Notes: generated from the sequence alone by a model not told the origin. 64,000 nt of DNA from Gilliamella apis (GCF_002142155.1 NZ_NASD01000007.1:1-64000); one strand, 5' to 3'. Positions 1 to 10,003 are shown, counted from the first letter of the stretch. Translations and numbers: made by a program.

Positions 1-84
1 GCCCGATGCCCGATGCCCGATGCCCGATGCCCGATGCCCGATGCCCGATGCCCGATGCCCGATGCCCGATGCCCGATGCCCGAT
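1..84. repeat. Tandem heptamer array (GCCCGAT) x12
   Basis: Twelve exact head-to-tail copies of GCCCGAT fill the first 84 bases; the array starts at the window edge, so its true length is unknown. The unit is 5/7 G+C, in sharp contrast to the AT-rich sequence that follows directly. Because seven is not a multiple of three, all three frames on each strand read the same seven-residue peptide in rotation and contain no stop inside the array. A stop (TAA) follows immediately in one frame. It could be intergenic, or the 3' end of a gene to the left. Confidence 0.95.
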
Positions 85-343
85 TAAGACCATATTTTAA
101 CATATTTTCGCTAATCCTTGCTATAATTTACATATAATTTTCAAACACATACATTAAATATCATAAAAAAAATAATATTATTCTAAATGGTGAATGTAAA
201 AAATACATCTGTTACATAGTAAAGTAAAATATTAGATTTGTAATAACTTTTTATGTAAAAATTTGTTAATGAAATACTTTACATTGATGGACAATTTATT
301 CATTTTACAATTAAAAAACTCTTATTACAGTTCTCGCCTTTCC
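85..343. other. AT-rich intergenic stretch, no gene seen
   Basis: No credible reading frame lies between the heptamer array and the 3' end of rlmF. An extended -10-like TG-C-TATAAT occurs at 119-127 on the plus strand, but no plus-strand gene follows it before the nhaD-type gene, so it may be chance. No convincing terminator hairpin for rlmF was seen. Confidence 0.6.
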
Positions 344-1303
344 TCAAAACTTTTTGATCTGTTTTTGTCGTTGTTCTCGATCAAAAAACGTCCACGCAAC
401 AAAACGGCTTATTTTTTGACCTTGAGCCATGGGTATAATTTGGTATTCAGTTACGGATGCTTTTTTTAATTGTTGTTTTATCCTTGTCAGCGATTCTTTT
501 TTCGACACTAACGAAGTAAACCATAAACATTGTGTTTTATAGTTAACACTTTCAGCAATCATTTTGGCTATAAATGCACTTTCTCCTCCTTTGCACCAAA
601 GTTCAGCATGTTGCCCACCAAAATTAAGCACAACTTGATCTTTTTCTGAACTTAATTTACCCAATTTTTGTAGTTTTGTATGAGCACTCGCTTGAGCCTG
701 TTGCTTTGAATTATGAAAAGGAGGATTGCATAAAGTTGCCAAGTAAAATTCTTTCGGCTTAATGATATTTGCAAAAATAGCCTCGCTGTTCGGTTGTAAA
801 CGACATTGTAGATTATTTTTTAATAGTTCATTAGATTTTGCTATTAACGACGCAACCTTGATTGATGTTGGATTGATATCACTACCTATAAATGACCAAT
901 CATATTCAGCACAACCAATAATTGGATAAATGACATTGGCACCAACCCCAATATCTAACATGCTAATTCTCTTACCTGTTGGGATCTTATTCTGATTATC
1001 TTGAGCTAATAAATCAGCCAAATAGTGGATATAATCTGCTCGCCCTGGAATTGGAGGGCATAGGTAATCGTCTGGAATATCCCAATAAGAGAGTCGATAA
1101 TAGTGCAATAAAAGTGCTTTATTTAGCATCTTCACAGCAACAGGATTAGAAAAATCAATCGTTACCCGACCATATTGGTTAGGTTTAACAAAGTTAGATA
1201 ATGCTGGTAACGTTTTAATAAGTAAATCAAATGGGTAACCATTAATATGCTTATTACGTCGATGTAAAACATCTTTATTAATCATTGGCGATGTTGTCTG
1301 CAT
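344..1303 (-). CDS. rlmF: 23S rRNA (adenine(1618)-N(6))-methyltransferase RlmF
   Basis: Predicted to methylate N6 of adenine 1618 in 23S rRNA with S-adenosylmethionine, in the cytoplasm during ribosome assembly. The 319-residue product is close to the family length. The SAM-binding region reads MLDIGVGANVIYPI near residue 115, and the N6-adenine methyltransferase catalytic tetrapeptide NPPF lies near residue 192. The N-terminal HRRNKHINGYPFDL segment is also typical of RlmF (YbiN). It is transcribed alone, divergently from the antiporter gene at 1505. Confidence 0.93.
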   Translation of the reverse strand: MQTTSPMINKDVLHRRNKHINGYPFDLLIKTLPALSNFVKPNQYGRVTIDFSNPVAVKMLNKALLLHYYRLSYWDIPDDYLCPPIPGRADYIHYLADLLAQDNQNKIPTGKRISMLDIGVGANVIYPIIGCAEYDWSFIGSDINPTSIKVASLIAKSNELLKNNLQCRLQPNSEAIFANIIKPKEFYLATLCNPPFHNSKQQAQASAHTKLQKLGKLSSEKDQVVLNFGGQHAELWCKGGESAFIAKMIAESVNYKTQCLWFTSLVSKKESLTRIKQQLKKASVTEYQIIPMAQGQKISRFVAWTFFDREQRQKQIKKF

Positions 1304-1383
1304 GAATAATCCGATATGAAAAATTGCCGACTATTATAGCCTTTTTACGCAAATAAGCGAAAATAGCCAAAGCTTTTAGGTTG

Positions 1384-1408
1384 AAAAACCCCTCTCCTCA
1401 AATTTTTT
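1384..1408 (+). repeat. Dispersed intergenic motif, copy A
   Basis: The sequence AAAAACCCCTCTCCTC followed by AAATTTTTT lies in the rlmF/nhaD intergenic region, 96 bases before the nhaD-type start codon and in the same orientation. Near-identical sequences occur at 24556-24582 (minus) and 38288-38314 (plus). It does not form a hairpin. Function unknown. Confidence 0.6.
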
Positions 1409-1466
1409 ATTACTGTTAAACTAAATTTTATTTAAGTGTAACTAATTCGAAAATTAATTGTGGATT

Positions 1467-1475
1467 TGTTATAAT
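1467..1475 (+). promoter_or_regulatory. Extended -10 promoter for the antiporter gene
   Basis: TGTTATAAT is a TGN plus perfect TATAAT, placed about 30 bases before the start codon at 1505. No good -35 hexamer is visible at 17 bases, which is usual for extended -10 promoters. Confidence 0.5.
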
Positions 1476-1504
1476 CTGCCACTTTCAATTCACATAATAA
1501 CGCA

Positions 1505-2920
1505 ATGAAACGTCTATCCAAATTATCAATAATACCATTTATTAGTTTAATGCTAATCTCTTTTCAACTACATGCAAGCGAGTTTAATGGGCAGGCGTTA
1601 TCGTTATTTTGGGCTATCCCATTTGTTGGAATTTTGCTTTCTATCGCATTATGTCCACTATTTTTAGCCCGACTGTGGCATCATCATTATGGCAAAATTG
1701 TTTTGGTTTGGACGTTACTATTTCTAGGCTCTGCATTATTTTCTTTTGGCTTATCTACCACAATTCAATTAACAGCTCATGCCATTATTGAAGAGTATAT
1801 CCCTTTTATATTATTACTGTTGGCATTGTTCACTGTTTCTGGTGGTATCCTTATCAAAAGCGATAAAATAAGTACGCCAAAATCAAATGTTATTTTATTA
1901 GCCATTGGTGTTGTATTCGCTTCAATTATGGGAACAACTGGCGCAGCGATGTTAATGATTCGGCCATTACTGCGAGCTAATCGGCAACGACACCATTCAG
2001 TTCACACAGTAATTTTCTTTATCTTTTTAGTCGCCAATATTGGTGGTGGTTTGACGCCGTTAGGTGATCCACCATTATTCATTGGTTTTTTAAAAGGAGT
2101 GGATTTTTTCTGGACTGTTAACCATATGTTATTGCCAGTTATTTTGACATCAGGTTTATTACTCATCATCTATTATGTTATCGATAGATATTATTATTTT
2201 AAGCAATATGGCAATATTCCCCTTTCTCAAAGGTCAGAAGTAGTTAAATTATACGGTCTAAAAAATATCGGTTTGCTAATGGCGATAATTGCTAGTGTGC
2301 TTTTATCTGGTATTTGGCATCCAGCGATAAATTTCATGCTATTAGGATCACAAATTGAATTAGAAAATCTAGTTCGTGATGGTCTTTTTATTGCTATAAC
2401 GATTCTTTCAATACTGATCACGCCAAAGCAAGTACGAGCTGGCAATGAATTTAATTGGGATCCAATCAAAGAAGTTGCCAAATTGTTTATTGGTATCTTT
2501 ATTACTATAGTACCCGTTCTGGCAATTTTACGTGCTGGCAATGATGGTGCGTTGAGTTCAGTAGTATCATTGGTCACCAGTGAACAAACCACACCAATAA
2601 ACAGTATGTATTTTTGGTTATCGGGATTATTGTCAGGATTTTTAGATAATGCACCAACTTATCTGGTGTTTTTTAATTTAGCATCCGGTAATGCAACTAA
2701 TTTAATGACCACTTATGCAGACACACTATTGGCAATTTCAATGGGTTCCGTATTTATGGGCGCATTAAGTTACATTGGTAATGCTCCTAACTTTATGGTT
2801 AAAAGTATTGCCACACAACATAAAATTAATATGCCAAGCTTTTTTGGCTATATGAAATGGTCAATAGGGATTTTAATTCCAATATTTATTATTGATAATT
2901 TGGTATTTTTTGTATTGTAA
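1505..2920 (+). CDS. NhaD-type Na+/H+ antiporter (ion transporter superfamily)
   Basis: Inner-membrane protein of 471 residues with an N-terminal signal-like hydrophobic segment and about a dozen membrane segments. The central motif NIGGGLTPLGDPPLF near residue 180, and GFLDNAPTYLVF near residue 380, are the paired half-repeat signatures of the ion transporter superfamily members annotated as sodium:proton antiporters (NhaD/CitMHS-like). The likely role is sodium extrusion and pH homeostasis; organic-acid transport by a related family cannot be excluded. It stands alone. No strong ribosome binding site is seen before the ATG. Confidence 0.75.
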   Translation: MKRLSKLSIIPFISLMLISFQLHASEFNGQALSLFWAIPFVGILLSIALCPLFLARLWHHHYGKIVLVWTLLFLGSALFSFGLSTTIQLTAHAIIEEYIPFILLLLALFTVSGGILIKSDKISTPKSNVILLAIGVVFASIMGTTGAAMLMIRPLLRANRQRHHSVHTVIFFIFLVANIGGGLTPLGDPPLFIGFLKGVDFFWTVNHMLLPVILTSGLLLIIYYVIDRYYYFKQYGNIPLSQRSEVVKLYGLKNIGLLMAIIASVLLSGIWHPAINFMLLGSQIELENLVRDGLFIAITILSILITPKQVRAGNEFNWDPIKEVAKLFIGIFITIVPVLAILRAGNDGALSSVVSLVTSEQTTPINSMYFWLSGLLSGFLDNAPTYLVFFNLASGNATNLMTTYADTLLAISMGSVFMGALSYIGNAPNFMVKSIATQHKINMPSFFGYMKWSIGILIPIFIIDNLVFFVL

Positions 2921-3379
2921 ATGTTCCATTATTCGTTATGAACAATTAAGATAAATTTCAATTGCAACATCAATGAATTTGTGTAGGTAACTATGATAGG
3001 CTAACATTCAACAGCTCTTTCTGTTGGCTTCCCTTAAGTGTTTTTTCTCTTTTATTATCTTTGCTAATATCGCTATATAAACTATAACTAAAAAAATACG
3101 CGCTTCCATAATAAGTCAGATTAACTGGAGTAGTTTTTTAGTTCACGGTTAATTATTTTTTTGCATTTTGAAAGAAACAGATATACCTGAAAGTTTTGAT
3201 GATAATTAAAAATGCTCTGCTATTTTGTATAAAAAATACCCTCACCAAGTCAGAAAGACAAAAAATATCATAACTAACGTTATCGGAACAAATAAAAATT
3301 TTAGAATTTTATTCTATAAAAAACTTCAACTGCTTGGTATTCAGTCGTGTTCTGATGAACTTTTAAACGGAAAAATTTT

Positions 3380-3405
3380 AAAAATGTGAAGCTTCGCACA
3401 TTTTT
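3380..3405 (+). terminator. Rho-independent terminator-like hairpin
   Basis: AAAAATGTG and CACATTTTT form a perfect 9-bp stem around an 8-base loop, and the right arm ends in a T run. It sits 460 bases past the antiporter gene and 130 bases before rhaS, so it either ends an unrecognised transcript or insulates rhaSR. Confidence 0.5.
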
Positions 3406-3423
3406 AATAAAAAGTCCTGCATA

Positions 3424-3438
3424 GCTATAATTTATAGC
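3424..3438. promoter_or_regulatory. Perfect palindrome upstream of rhaS
   Basis: GCTATAA-T-TTATAGC is a perfect 15-bp dyad about 95 bases before the rhaS start. It could be an operator or part of the rhaSR promoter region; no known consensus was matched. Confidence 0.3.
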
Positions 3439-3533
3439 CAAAATATTAGGTTAGCTGTCCAAATATTAAAGGTGAGATTTCGATTTACTTTTTAGAATGT
3501 GGTGGTAAGTTTTAAAAAGAAGTGAGGTTCAGA

Positions 3534-4352
3534 ATGATTGAGATGTTACTTGATAAAGATTTTTTCTCGTCTAGCGATCAAAATATCGCCATTGAGCCTC
3601 GAACACCACAACCTGTTTATCCTGAACATACCCATAATTTCAATGAGATCGTTATTGTAACTAGCGGATACGGTAAACACATATTGAATGGGCGACTTTT
3701 TGATTTATATCCAGGCATGATGTTTTATATTAAGGCTTCCGACTGTCATTTATACGAAAGCGTTGATGATTTGCATTTGACCAATATTTTGTTTAGAGAC
3801 CCTGAAAATTTTCATTTTATCAATGGGATAAACCAGTTAATCCCCAATCCTGATCCAATTCAATCGCATTACTTTTTTGATAAAAAATCTTATGAAAATA
3901 TTCAATCGATTATTAAGCAATTAACGCCAAATCAATCAAATGCTATTCAGGAGAGTTTATTTTTACAATTACTTTTGATTTTTAATAATAATCTTTATGT
4001 TAATCAGGGTTCTGGTTCCTATGATAATCGCGTTAAACAACTTCTACGTTGGTTACAAATCAATTTTAAGGAGCCAATTAATTGGGCACAATTAACTGAG
4101 CAATTTTCATTATCATTACGCTCTTTTCATCGACATATAAAGAATGAAATTGGTATCACACCACAAAAATATTTAATAAAGCTACGGTTGGCTAATGCTT
4201 ACACACAGTTAATTTACAGCAATAAATCCATCACAACTATTGCACAAGAGTGTGGTTTTAATGACAGTGCTTATTTTTCAACCTGTTTTAAACAAGAATT
4301 TACGTTTTCGCCACAAACATTACGTAATAATCCAGATAAACGTTATCATTAA
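3534..4352 (+). CDS. rhaS: L-rhamnose-responsive activator RhaS (AraC family)
   Basis: AraC/XylS-family activator that binds L-rhamnose and switches on the catabolic operon. The N-terminal cupin region (IAIEPRTPQPVYPEHTH, then NEIVIVTSGYGKHILNG) matches RhaS closely, and the C-terminal 100 residues contain the two AraC helix-turn-helix units, the second ending in QECGFNDSAYFSTCFK. The frame is open from a GTG at 3522, but GAGG at 3524-3527 is well spaced for the ATG at 3534, giving 272 residues, so I use 3534; ATG at 3546 is a second option. rhaR follows after 17 bases. Unlike E. coli, rhaSR is not divergent from rhaB but lies at the far end of the locus. Confidence 0.92.
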   Translation: MIEMLLDKDFFSSSDQNIAIEPRTPQPVYPEHTHNFNEIVIVTSGYGKHILNGRLFDLYPGMMFYIKASDCHLYESVDDLHLTNILFRDPENFHFINGINQLIPNPDPIQSHYFFDKKSYENIQSIIKQLTPNQSNAIQESLFLQLLLIFNNNLYVNQGSGSYDNRVKQLLRWLQINFKEPINWAQLTEQFSLSLRSFHRHIKNEIGITPQKYLIKLRLANAYTQLIYSNKSITTIAQECGFNDSAYFSTCFKQEFTFSPQTLRNNPDKRYH

Positions 4353-4369
4353 TCAATCAGGAACAGTCT

Positions 4370-5215
4370 ATGGAAAAATGTTTACGTTTATATAAACAAG
4401 ACTATTTTATTTCGGAGATAAATACTGTTACTGTCGAAAGACGTGATCATCAACAACCCTTTCCTTTGCATAACCACGATTTTAATGAAATTGTGATTGT
4501 CTGTTCTGGTAATGGGCTGCATCATTGGAATGAATATGTTTATCCTATTACCAGTGGTGATATTTTATATATTAATCCGAAAGATGTGCATGGCTATGAA
4601 TCTGTTAATGACCTTAGATTGGATAATATTTTATATTTGAGAGAATCACTATTTTTATCATCCACTATTGAGTCTTATTTACCTAAAGTGACTGCTAGAC
4701 ATAATGAACGTTCTTGGCGTATTCAACCTTCATCCCTTAAACTTTTATCACCACTTATTGAACAGTTAGATGTTGAGTCTAAGAAAAACAATTTAGCCTC
4801 CGTTCATTTATCTGAGGCTCTTTTTTTACAGTTGGTTATTTTGTTAGATCGGATTAAACAAGCTCCAACGGTAGCTCTACCTACTGCTACTCATCAATTG
4901 GATTTATTGTTCACAGCTCTTCATAACAGTATTGCGACGCCATTTAATATCGATGTTTTTTGCAAAGAAAATCATATCGCAAGCCGTTCACTTAGTCGCT
5001 TATTTAAAAGTCAAACAGGGATGACTATTACTGGCTACTTACAAAAAAGACGTCTATGTGATGCAATGTCTTTACTTAGAACTACTGATTATTCGATTAG
5101 TATGATTGCGGCAGAATGTGGTTATGATGATAGTAACTATTTTTCATCTGTGTTTAAAAAGCTGACCAATCAGACTCCTTCCGAATATCGAGCCCAATTT
5201 AACGATAAGAAGTGA
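4370..5215 (+). CDS. rhaR: L-rhamnose-responsive activator RhaR (AraC family)
   Basis: Second AraC-family regulator of the rhamnose locus; in E. coli RhaR activates rhaSR transcription in response to L-rhamnose. The 281-residue protein has an N-terminal cupin segment (PLHNHDFNEIVIVCSGNGLHH, with HWNEYVYPITSGDILYI) that aligns with RhaR rather than RhaS, and a C-terminal double helix-turn-helix with AAECGYDDSNYFSSVFK. AGGAA precedes the ATG. It forms a two-gene operon with rhaS and ends at a shared terminator facing rhaM. Confidence 0.9.
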   Translation: MEKCLRLYKQDYFISEINTVTVERRDHQQPFPLHNHDFNEIVIVCSGNGLHHWNEYVYPITSGDILYINPKDVHGYESVNDLRLDNILYLRESLFLSSTIESYLPKVTARHNERSWRIQPSSLKLLSPLIEQLDVESKKNNLASVHLSEALFLQLVILLDRIKQAPTVALPTATHQLDLLFTALHNSIATPFNIDVFCKENHIASRSLSRLFKSQTGMTITGYLQKRRLCDAMSLLRTTDYSISMIAAECGYDDSNYFSSVFKKLTNQTPSEYRAQFNDKK

Positions 5216-5249
5216 TAATTGAGTGTGTAGAAATGATTATTTATTTAGT

Positions 5250-5281
5250 TTCCTCTCTTTTATGTGTATTAAAGAGAGGAA
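5250..5281. terminator. Bidirectional terminator between rhaR and rhaM
   Basis: TTCCTCTCTTT (5250-5260) pairs perfectly with AAAGAGAGGAA (5271-5281) across a 10-base loop. The hairpin lies between the converging ends of rhaR and rhaM, so it can serve both transcripts. Confidence 0.8.
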
Positions 5282-5285
5282 TATT

Positions 5286-5600
5286 TTACAATAAATAAAA
5301 AACTTCAGTTAATGATTCACTAATCGGGCTGTTATCAGAATTGCTTGGCATGATATCTTGCATAAAAGCCCACCATTTTTGACAAGCAGCTGTTTTAGCT
5401 ATAGCATCCCAACGTTCCTCAGATTCAATTTCGACATAGGCAAAAAGTAGATTTCTTTTGCTGTCTAAAAAGATTGAGTAATTGTGAGCTCCATGAGCTT
5501 TAAGTTCCTTCACTAAGTCAGGAAATATTTCATCATGCCGCTTCTTATACTCTGCATGTTTATCAGGATGAACCTGCATAATACTCGCTTTTCTTATCAT
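5286..5600 (-). CDS. rhaM: L-rhamnose mutarotase RhaM
   Basis: Interconverts the alpha and beta anomers of L-rhamnose so that the isomerase receives its preferred form. The 104-residue protein is the usual length. It opens with [22 protein letters not shown] and has the conserved [18 protein letters not shown] and [10 protein letters not shown] segments of the RhaM/YiiL dimeric ferredoxin-like fold. It is the last gene of the operon, 68 bases after fucO. Confidence 0.95.
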   Translation of the reverse strand: MIRKASIMQVHPDKHAEYKKRHDEIFPDLVKELKAHGAHNYSIFLDSKRNLLFAYVEIESEERWDAIAKTAACQKWWAFMQDIMPSNSDNSPISESLTEVFYLL

Positions 5601-5668
5601 AATAATTCCTTTTTATTTGAAATAGGTTAACTTTGTGTTTAACCTATTTCACTTTCATTGTGTCATTT

Positions 5669-6823
5669 TTATTGGTAAATAGAATGATATAGTTGCTCAA
5701 TTTCTCTTACGTTAGTATCGCGAGGATTACCTCCGGTACAAACATCATCAAAAGCAGCTTGGGCTAGCGCAGGAATATCATCTAATTTTACGCCGATCTC
5801 TTTTAATGTTGCAGGAATACCAACATCAACGTTAAGTTGTTTAACTGCATCAACAGCAGCTTTTCTAACTTGTTCGATTGTCATGTTTTCCGTCGCAGCG
5901 ACTCCCATTGCTTTAGCGATATCGCGATATTTCTCACCAGTAAATTCAGCATTGTAAGCCATTATATGAGGTAAAAGGACGGCATTAGCCACACCATGAG
6001 GTGTACCATAAAAAGCTCCGAGTGGATGTGCCATTCCATGAACTAATCCTAAACCCACATTTGAAAACCCCATACCTGCGATATATTGCCCTAATGCCAT
6101 ATCTTCACTACCTTTTGCGATCCCGCTTACCGAGTCACGTAATGAGCGAGAAATAATTTCAATCGCTTTCAAGTGGAACATGTCTGATAATTCCCACGCC
6201 CCTTTAGTTATATAACCTTCAATCGCGTGAGTTAAGGCATCAACACCAGTTGCTGCTTTTAAACTAGCAGGCATACTTGTCATCATATCTGAATCAATAA
6301 TTGCAACAGCCGGTATATCGTGTGGATCAACACAGACAAATTTGCGTTTATTTTCTTCATCTGTGATTACGTAATTAATGGTCACCTCGGCAGCTGTACC
6401 TGCTGTCGTAGGAATTGCGATCGTAGGTACGGCTGGTTTTTTAGTTGGCGCAACGCCTTCAAGACTACGAACATCCGCAAATTCTGGATTATTGATGATA
6501 ATGCCGATAGCTTTTGCGGTATCTTGCGGTGACCCCCCACCAATCGCAATCAAATAATCTGCACCAGATTGTTTGAAAACTTCAACCCCTTTTTGAACAA
6601 TACTAATGGTTGGATTTGGCATAACTTCATCAAATACTTGATAAGAAAAACCATTGTTATCTAGTAATTGTGTTACTTTAGTTGCTACTTTGAATTTGAT
6701 TAGATCTTTATCTGTAACTACTAACGCTTTTTTAAAACCACGTTTTTTAACTTCATCTACGATTTGACTGATTGAGCCTGCACCAAAATAAGATGTTTCA
6801 TTTAAAATCATTCTATAAGCCAT
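5669..6823 (-). CDS. fucO: Lactaldehyde reductase FucO
   Basis: Iron-dependent group III alcohol dehydrogenase that reduces L-lactaldehyde, the three-carbon product of rhamnulose-1-phosphate cleavage, to L-1,2-propanediol with NADH. The 384-residue protein shows the nucleotide-binding GGGSPQDTAKA near residue 96, and the metal-binding residues in DALTHAIEGY (near 195) and HGMAHPLGAFYGTPHG (near 263-278). In E. coli fucO belongs to the fucose regulon; here it is embedded in the rhamnose operon 16 bases after rhaT. This gives the pathway its own fermentative redox outlet, which suits an oxygen-poor host gut. Confidence 0.94.
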   Translation of the reverse strand: MAYRMILNETSYFGAGSISQIVDEVKKRGFKKALVVTDKDLIKFKVATKVTQLLDNNGFSYQVFDEVMPNPTISIVQKGVEVFKQSGADYLIAIGGGSPQDTAKAIGIIINNPEFADVRSLEGVAPTKKPAVPTIAIPTTAGTAAEVTINYVITDEENKRKFVCVDPHDIPAVAIIDSDMMTSMPASLKAATGVDALTHAIEGYITKGAWELSDMFHLKAIEIISRSLRDSVSGIAKGSEDMALGQYIAGMGFSNVGLGLVHGMAHPLGAFYGTPHGVANAVLLPHIMAYNAEFTGEKYRDIAKAMGVAATENMTIEQVRKAAVDAVKQLNVDVGIPATLKEIGVKLDDIPALAQAAFDDVCTGGNPRDTNVREIEQLYHSIYQ

Positions 6824-6839
6824 AATGTTTTCCTTTTAA

Positions 6840-7874
6840 TTAACTAGTCATTCCTAAACCAACAATATTGGCAGCAACAATGATTACTAAACAACCAATA
6901 CAAAGAATACGTACTGGTTTTTTACCGGTACCAAACCACTCTTTTAGTGCTAAACCAACAATCCCACCACAAAGTACATAGAAACTCATATGTAACATCC
7001 AACTCATAAAGCCATATTCTGTTGGAATATTTGCATGCCCCCAAGCATAGAAGAAGAATTGGAAATACCACATTGCACCACCTAAGATAGCAAAAAGAAT
7101 ATTGCTAATTAATAAGGCTTTGGCAACAGAGATATCTTTTTTGAAGGATAAGTCTTTTTTAACGCAGAGTCGACTTATACAGAAACCGAGATTAATAATT
7201 GCCCCCCCACCCATGATAATGACATAACTTGGAAGTGCCACGTATAAATGATCCACACCAAGCTCAGCCGCTTTTTCATGCATAGGTACTGCAGCGCTCA
7301 TAGCAAATGACATACCAGCCGAGAAAATACCACACATGATGGCAAGAAGAAGGCCTTTCTTTAAGTTAAAATCTTCAACTTGTACACCTAAGGTTTTTTC
7401 TTTCAATAAGCCGGCGTAAGTTACTATAGCAACCCCAATAACCGCAACGACTACGCCTAATAATGTCATTTTACCGCCAGTCGAGGCCAATAATTCACCA
7501 AATTTACCTTGTAATATTGGGGTCATAAGAGTGCCGACGATTAAGGTTATCCCAATAGCGATACCTATTCCCATCGACATACCTAAATAACGCATTGTTA
7601 GGCCATAACCAATGTTACCGACTCCCCACATTGCGCCGAATAAGAAGACCGGAATTAATATGTCTGAACCAAACGAACCATAATAAGCCCAAAAGTCTGG
7701 TAATAAAAAATAACTTATTGACCATGGTAATATAATCCAAGAAAATAACCCTGCGATTGACCACATGGTTTCCCATGACCAGTTTTTTACTTTTTTAAGT
7801 GGTGCGTAAAAACAAGCAGCAGAAGCAGCACCAACAAAGTGCCAGAATATGCCTAAAATAATTGAACTACCCAT
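6840..7874 (-). CDS. rhaT: L-rhamnose-proton symporter RhaT
   Basis: Inner-membrane permease importing L-rhamnose with a proton. The 344 residues form about ten membrane segments, and the protein is collinear with E. coli RhaT, including the start ([21 protein letters not shown]), the [19 protein letters not shown] segment and the glycine-rich C-terminal helices. It lies between rhaD and fucO in the operon, 21 and 16 bases from them. Confidence 0.95.
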   Translation of the reverse strand: MGSSIILGIFWHFVGAASAACFYAPLKKVKNWSWETMWSIAGLFSWIILPWSISYFLLPDFWAYYGSFGSDILIPVFLFGAMWGVGNIGYGLTMRYLGMSMGIGIAIGITLIVGTLMTPILQGKFGELLASTGGKMTLLGVVVAVIGVAIVTYAGLLKEKTLGVQVEDFNLKKGLLLAIMCGIFSAGMSFAMSAAVPMHEKAAELGVDHLYVALPSYVIIMGGGAIINLGFCISRLCVKKDLSFKKDISVAKALLISNILFAILGGAMWYFQFFFYAWGHANIPTEYGFMSWMLHMSFYVLCGGIVGLALKEWFGTGKKPVRILCIGCLVIIVAANIVGLGMTS

Positions 7875-7895
7875 ATCCTTATCCTTATATTTTTA

Positions 7896-8729
7896 TTAGC
7901 AATTTTTACTGTTTATAGCATCTTCCAATGGAGTGACACCAAAACGCTCAGCTAACAATCTGAACTCTTCCGAGGTGATAGTTTGACGTTTTCCTCCCAT
8001 TGATAACACTTTGACTAAAACTTCCGCCGATTTTTCAGCTGTATCAATTAAGCCAAAAGCTTCATCTAAGGTTGGACCTGTTCCAAATACACCGTGAAAA
8101 GCCCATAAAACTAAACTATGTTTTGCCATCTGTTTTGCAGTGGCATAACCAATCTCGTCTTTACCCGGAACCATCCAAGGCACCACACCAACACCATCAG
8201 GAAATACAACTAAACATTCGGTGCTCATTTCCCACAGCCATCTGGTTATTACCGCAGTATCAAGCTCTAGGACATATGTTAAAGCAATTAAATTAGTTGC
8301 ATGACAGTGCATGATGACTCTATCTTTTCCTTGGCTTTGCTCAATTCTTACAATATGAGATTGAAGATGAGCAGCTAGTTCAGACGTTGGTAAACCACCA
8401 TTTATCAATCCCCACATAATGTAATAACCTTTGCCTTGTTCATCGATTTTAACAATAGCTAACGTATCAGCAGGATCTAATATGACATTGCGGAAATACT
8501 TACCGGAACCAGTGACAATAAAGTACTGGTTAGCAAGTTTAGTGACATCTTGCGTCAAAGATACATGGCGTGGTTTTTCATAAAAATCATTTTGAAAAGA
8601 GATCACATCACTTTCAAGTAATCTTAAACTGACATTACCACCATTACGCTCATCCCAGCCTTTAAGCCACATATCGTAAGTGGCTTTGATCATTCCTTTT
8701 ACAAACCAAGAAGAAAGAATCTGTTGCAT
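7896..8729 (-). CDS. rhaD: Rhamnulose-1-phosphate aldolase RhaD
   Basis: Class II zinc aldolase that cleaves L-rhamnulose 1-phosphate into DHAP and L-lactaldehyde. The 277-residue length is typical. Zinc ligands are visible in MHCHATN near residue 142 and WAFHGVFG near residue 212, with the catalytic-acid region [13 protein letters not shown] between them. The substrate phosphate-binding N terminus [14 protein letters not shown] is intact. It follows rhaA by 10 bases. Confidence 0.95.
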   Translation of the reverse strand: MQQILSSWFVKGMIKATYDMWLKGWDERNGGNVSLRLLESDVISFQNDFYEKPRHVSLTQDVTKLANQYFIVTGSGKYFRNVILDPADTLAIVKIDEQGKGYYIMWGLINGGLPTSELAAHLQSHIVRIEQSQGKDRVIMHCHATNLIALTYVLELDTAVITRWLWEMSTECLVVFPDGVGVVPWMVPGKDEIGYATAKQMAKHSLVLWAFHGVFGTGPTLDEAFGLIDTAEKSAEVLVKVLSMGGKRQTITSEEFRLLAERFGVTPLEDAINSKNC

Positions 8730-8739
8730 TTTATGTTCC

Positions 8740-9993
8740 TTAAGATCGTTTAGTTAAGACAGTTGTTTCATATTGACGAACCTCATCTAACCATTGGCTA
8801 CCAACTGGGACTTCATTCAATAAACAGTACTGATCCCAAACTGCTTGCCATGGTAATGATTTTTGTTCTTCTAGTAATGCTAGCCGTGAGGTAAAATCAC
8901 GATCATGCTCATATTTTTTTAATCTTTCTGTTGGTTCTAATAATGCTTTTAATAAGCATTTTTTCATATTACGAGTACCAATTACCCATGCTGCAATACG
9001 GTTAATAGAAGCGTCAAAGAAATCTAGACCAATATGCACACGGTCAAATAGTTTGTTTCGAATGATTTCACTTGCAATATTTTGTGTTTCATCATCAAAA
9101 AGCACCACGTGATCACTATCCCAACGAACAGGGCGGCTGACATGAAGTAATAGATGTTCAACAAACGGCATAACTGCAGAAATTTTGTCGGAAATCACTT
9201 CCGTTGGATGGAAATGCCCTGCGTCTAGACATAATGCAGTTTTACGTGATGTCGCATAAGCTAGATAAAATTCATTTGAACCAGCGGTATAAGATTCCAG
9301 ACCAATACCAAACAATTTACTTTCAACCGCATCAATATGATATTTTGGGTCAATTTTTTCACGAATAATTTCATCCAATGATTCAACTAAATGTTGTCTA
9401 GGACTAAATTTGTCGACAGTAATATCTTTCATACCATCAGGTAGCCAGATATTCATAACAGAAGGTGTACCTAATTCTTTACCAAAATATTCTGATACTT
9501 TACGACATGCTTTGCCGTGTTCTATCCAGAATTGACGAATTTCTGGATTAACATGGGTTAAAGTGCCTTCATTACTTAAAGGATGTGAAAAATAAGTTGG
9601 ATTAAAATCTAAACCGATTTGATGTTTTTTAGCCCATTTGACCCAATTGGCAAAGTGTTCCGGTTTAACTTCATTACGATCGACTTTTTGATCTGATTCT
9701 AAATAAGAAGCATGTAGATTTAGTCGTTTAGGGCCTGGTATAAGGCTAAAGGCTTTATCTAAATCTGCTCTTAATTCATCAGCTGTACGAGCCTTACCAG
9801 GATAATTACCAGTTGCTTGAATACCACCAGTTAATTCACCTTCTTGCTTTTCAAAACCACCAACATCATCCCCTTGCCAGCAATGAACTGAAATCGGTAA
9901 TTTTGCCATTGCTGCTATTGCAGCATCTGTATCTACCCCAATTTCAGCAAATCTTGCTTTAGCGATCTGATAAGCATTTTCAATAGTGTTCAT
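8740..9993 (-). CDS. rhaA: L-rhamnose isomerase RhaA
   Basis: Manganese/zinc-dependent isomerase converting L-rhamnose to L-rhamnulose. The TIM-barrel protein carries the conserved [14 protein letters not shown] start, the metal-site region [11 protein letters not shown], and [14 protein letters not shown]. The frame is open for 21 further codons upstream, but the ATG at 9993 has a clean AAGGAG ribosome binding site and matches the known N terminus, giving 417 residues. The rejected extension would run back into rhaB. The gap to rhaB is 10 bases. Confidence 0.96.
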   Translation of the reverse strand: MNTIENAYQIAKARFAEIGVDTDAAIAAMAKLPISVHCWQGDDVGGFEKQEGELTGGIQATGNYPGKARTADELRADLDKAFSLIPGPKRLNLHASYLESDQKVDRNEVKPEHFANWVKWAKKHQIGLDFNPTYFSHPLSNEGTLTHVNPEIRQFWIEHGKACRKVSEYFGKELGTPSVMNIWLPDGMKDITVDKFSPRQHLVESLDEIIREKIDPKYHIDAVESKLFGIGLESYTAGSNEFYLAYATSRKTALCLDAGHFHPTEVISDKISAVMPFVEHLLLHVSRPVRWDSDHVVLFDDETQNIASEIIRNKLFDRVHIGLDFFDASINRIAAWVIGTRNMKKCLLKALLEPTERLKKYEHDRDFTSRLALLEEQKSLPWQAVWDQYCLLNEVPVGSQWLDEVRQYETTVLTKRS

Positions 9994-10003
9994 GTAGCAC
10001 TCC

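Larger units (their letters stand above)
2921..3533. other. Intergenic region upstream of rhaS with several dyads
   Basis: About 610 bases without a convincing gene. It holds a weak dyad at 3009-3026 (CAACAG/CTGTTG) that could end the antiporter transcript, a strong terminator-like hairpin at 3380-3405, and a 15-bp palindrome at 3424-3438. Short frames in 3200-3360 were read and not recognised; they may be a decayed gene or chance. Confidence 0.5.

Noticed and set aside
1-84. CRISPR array
   Set aside because: There are no spacers; units are seven bases and contiguous.
263-469. 68-codon plus-strand frame near the rlmF end
   Set aside because: It overlaps the C-terminal part of rlmF on the other strand, is low-complexity and has no ribosome binding site.
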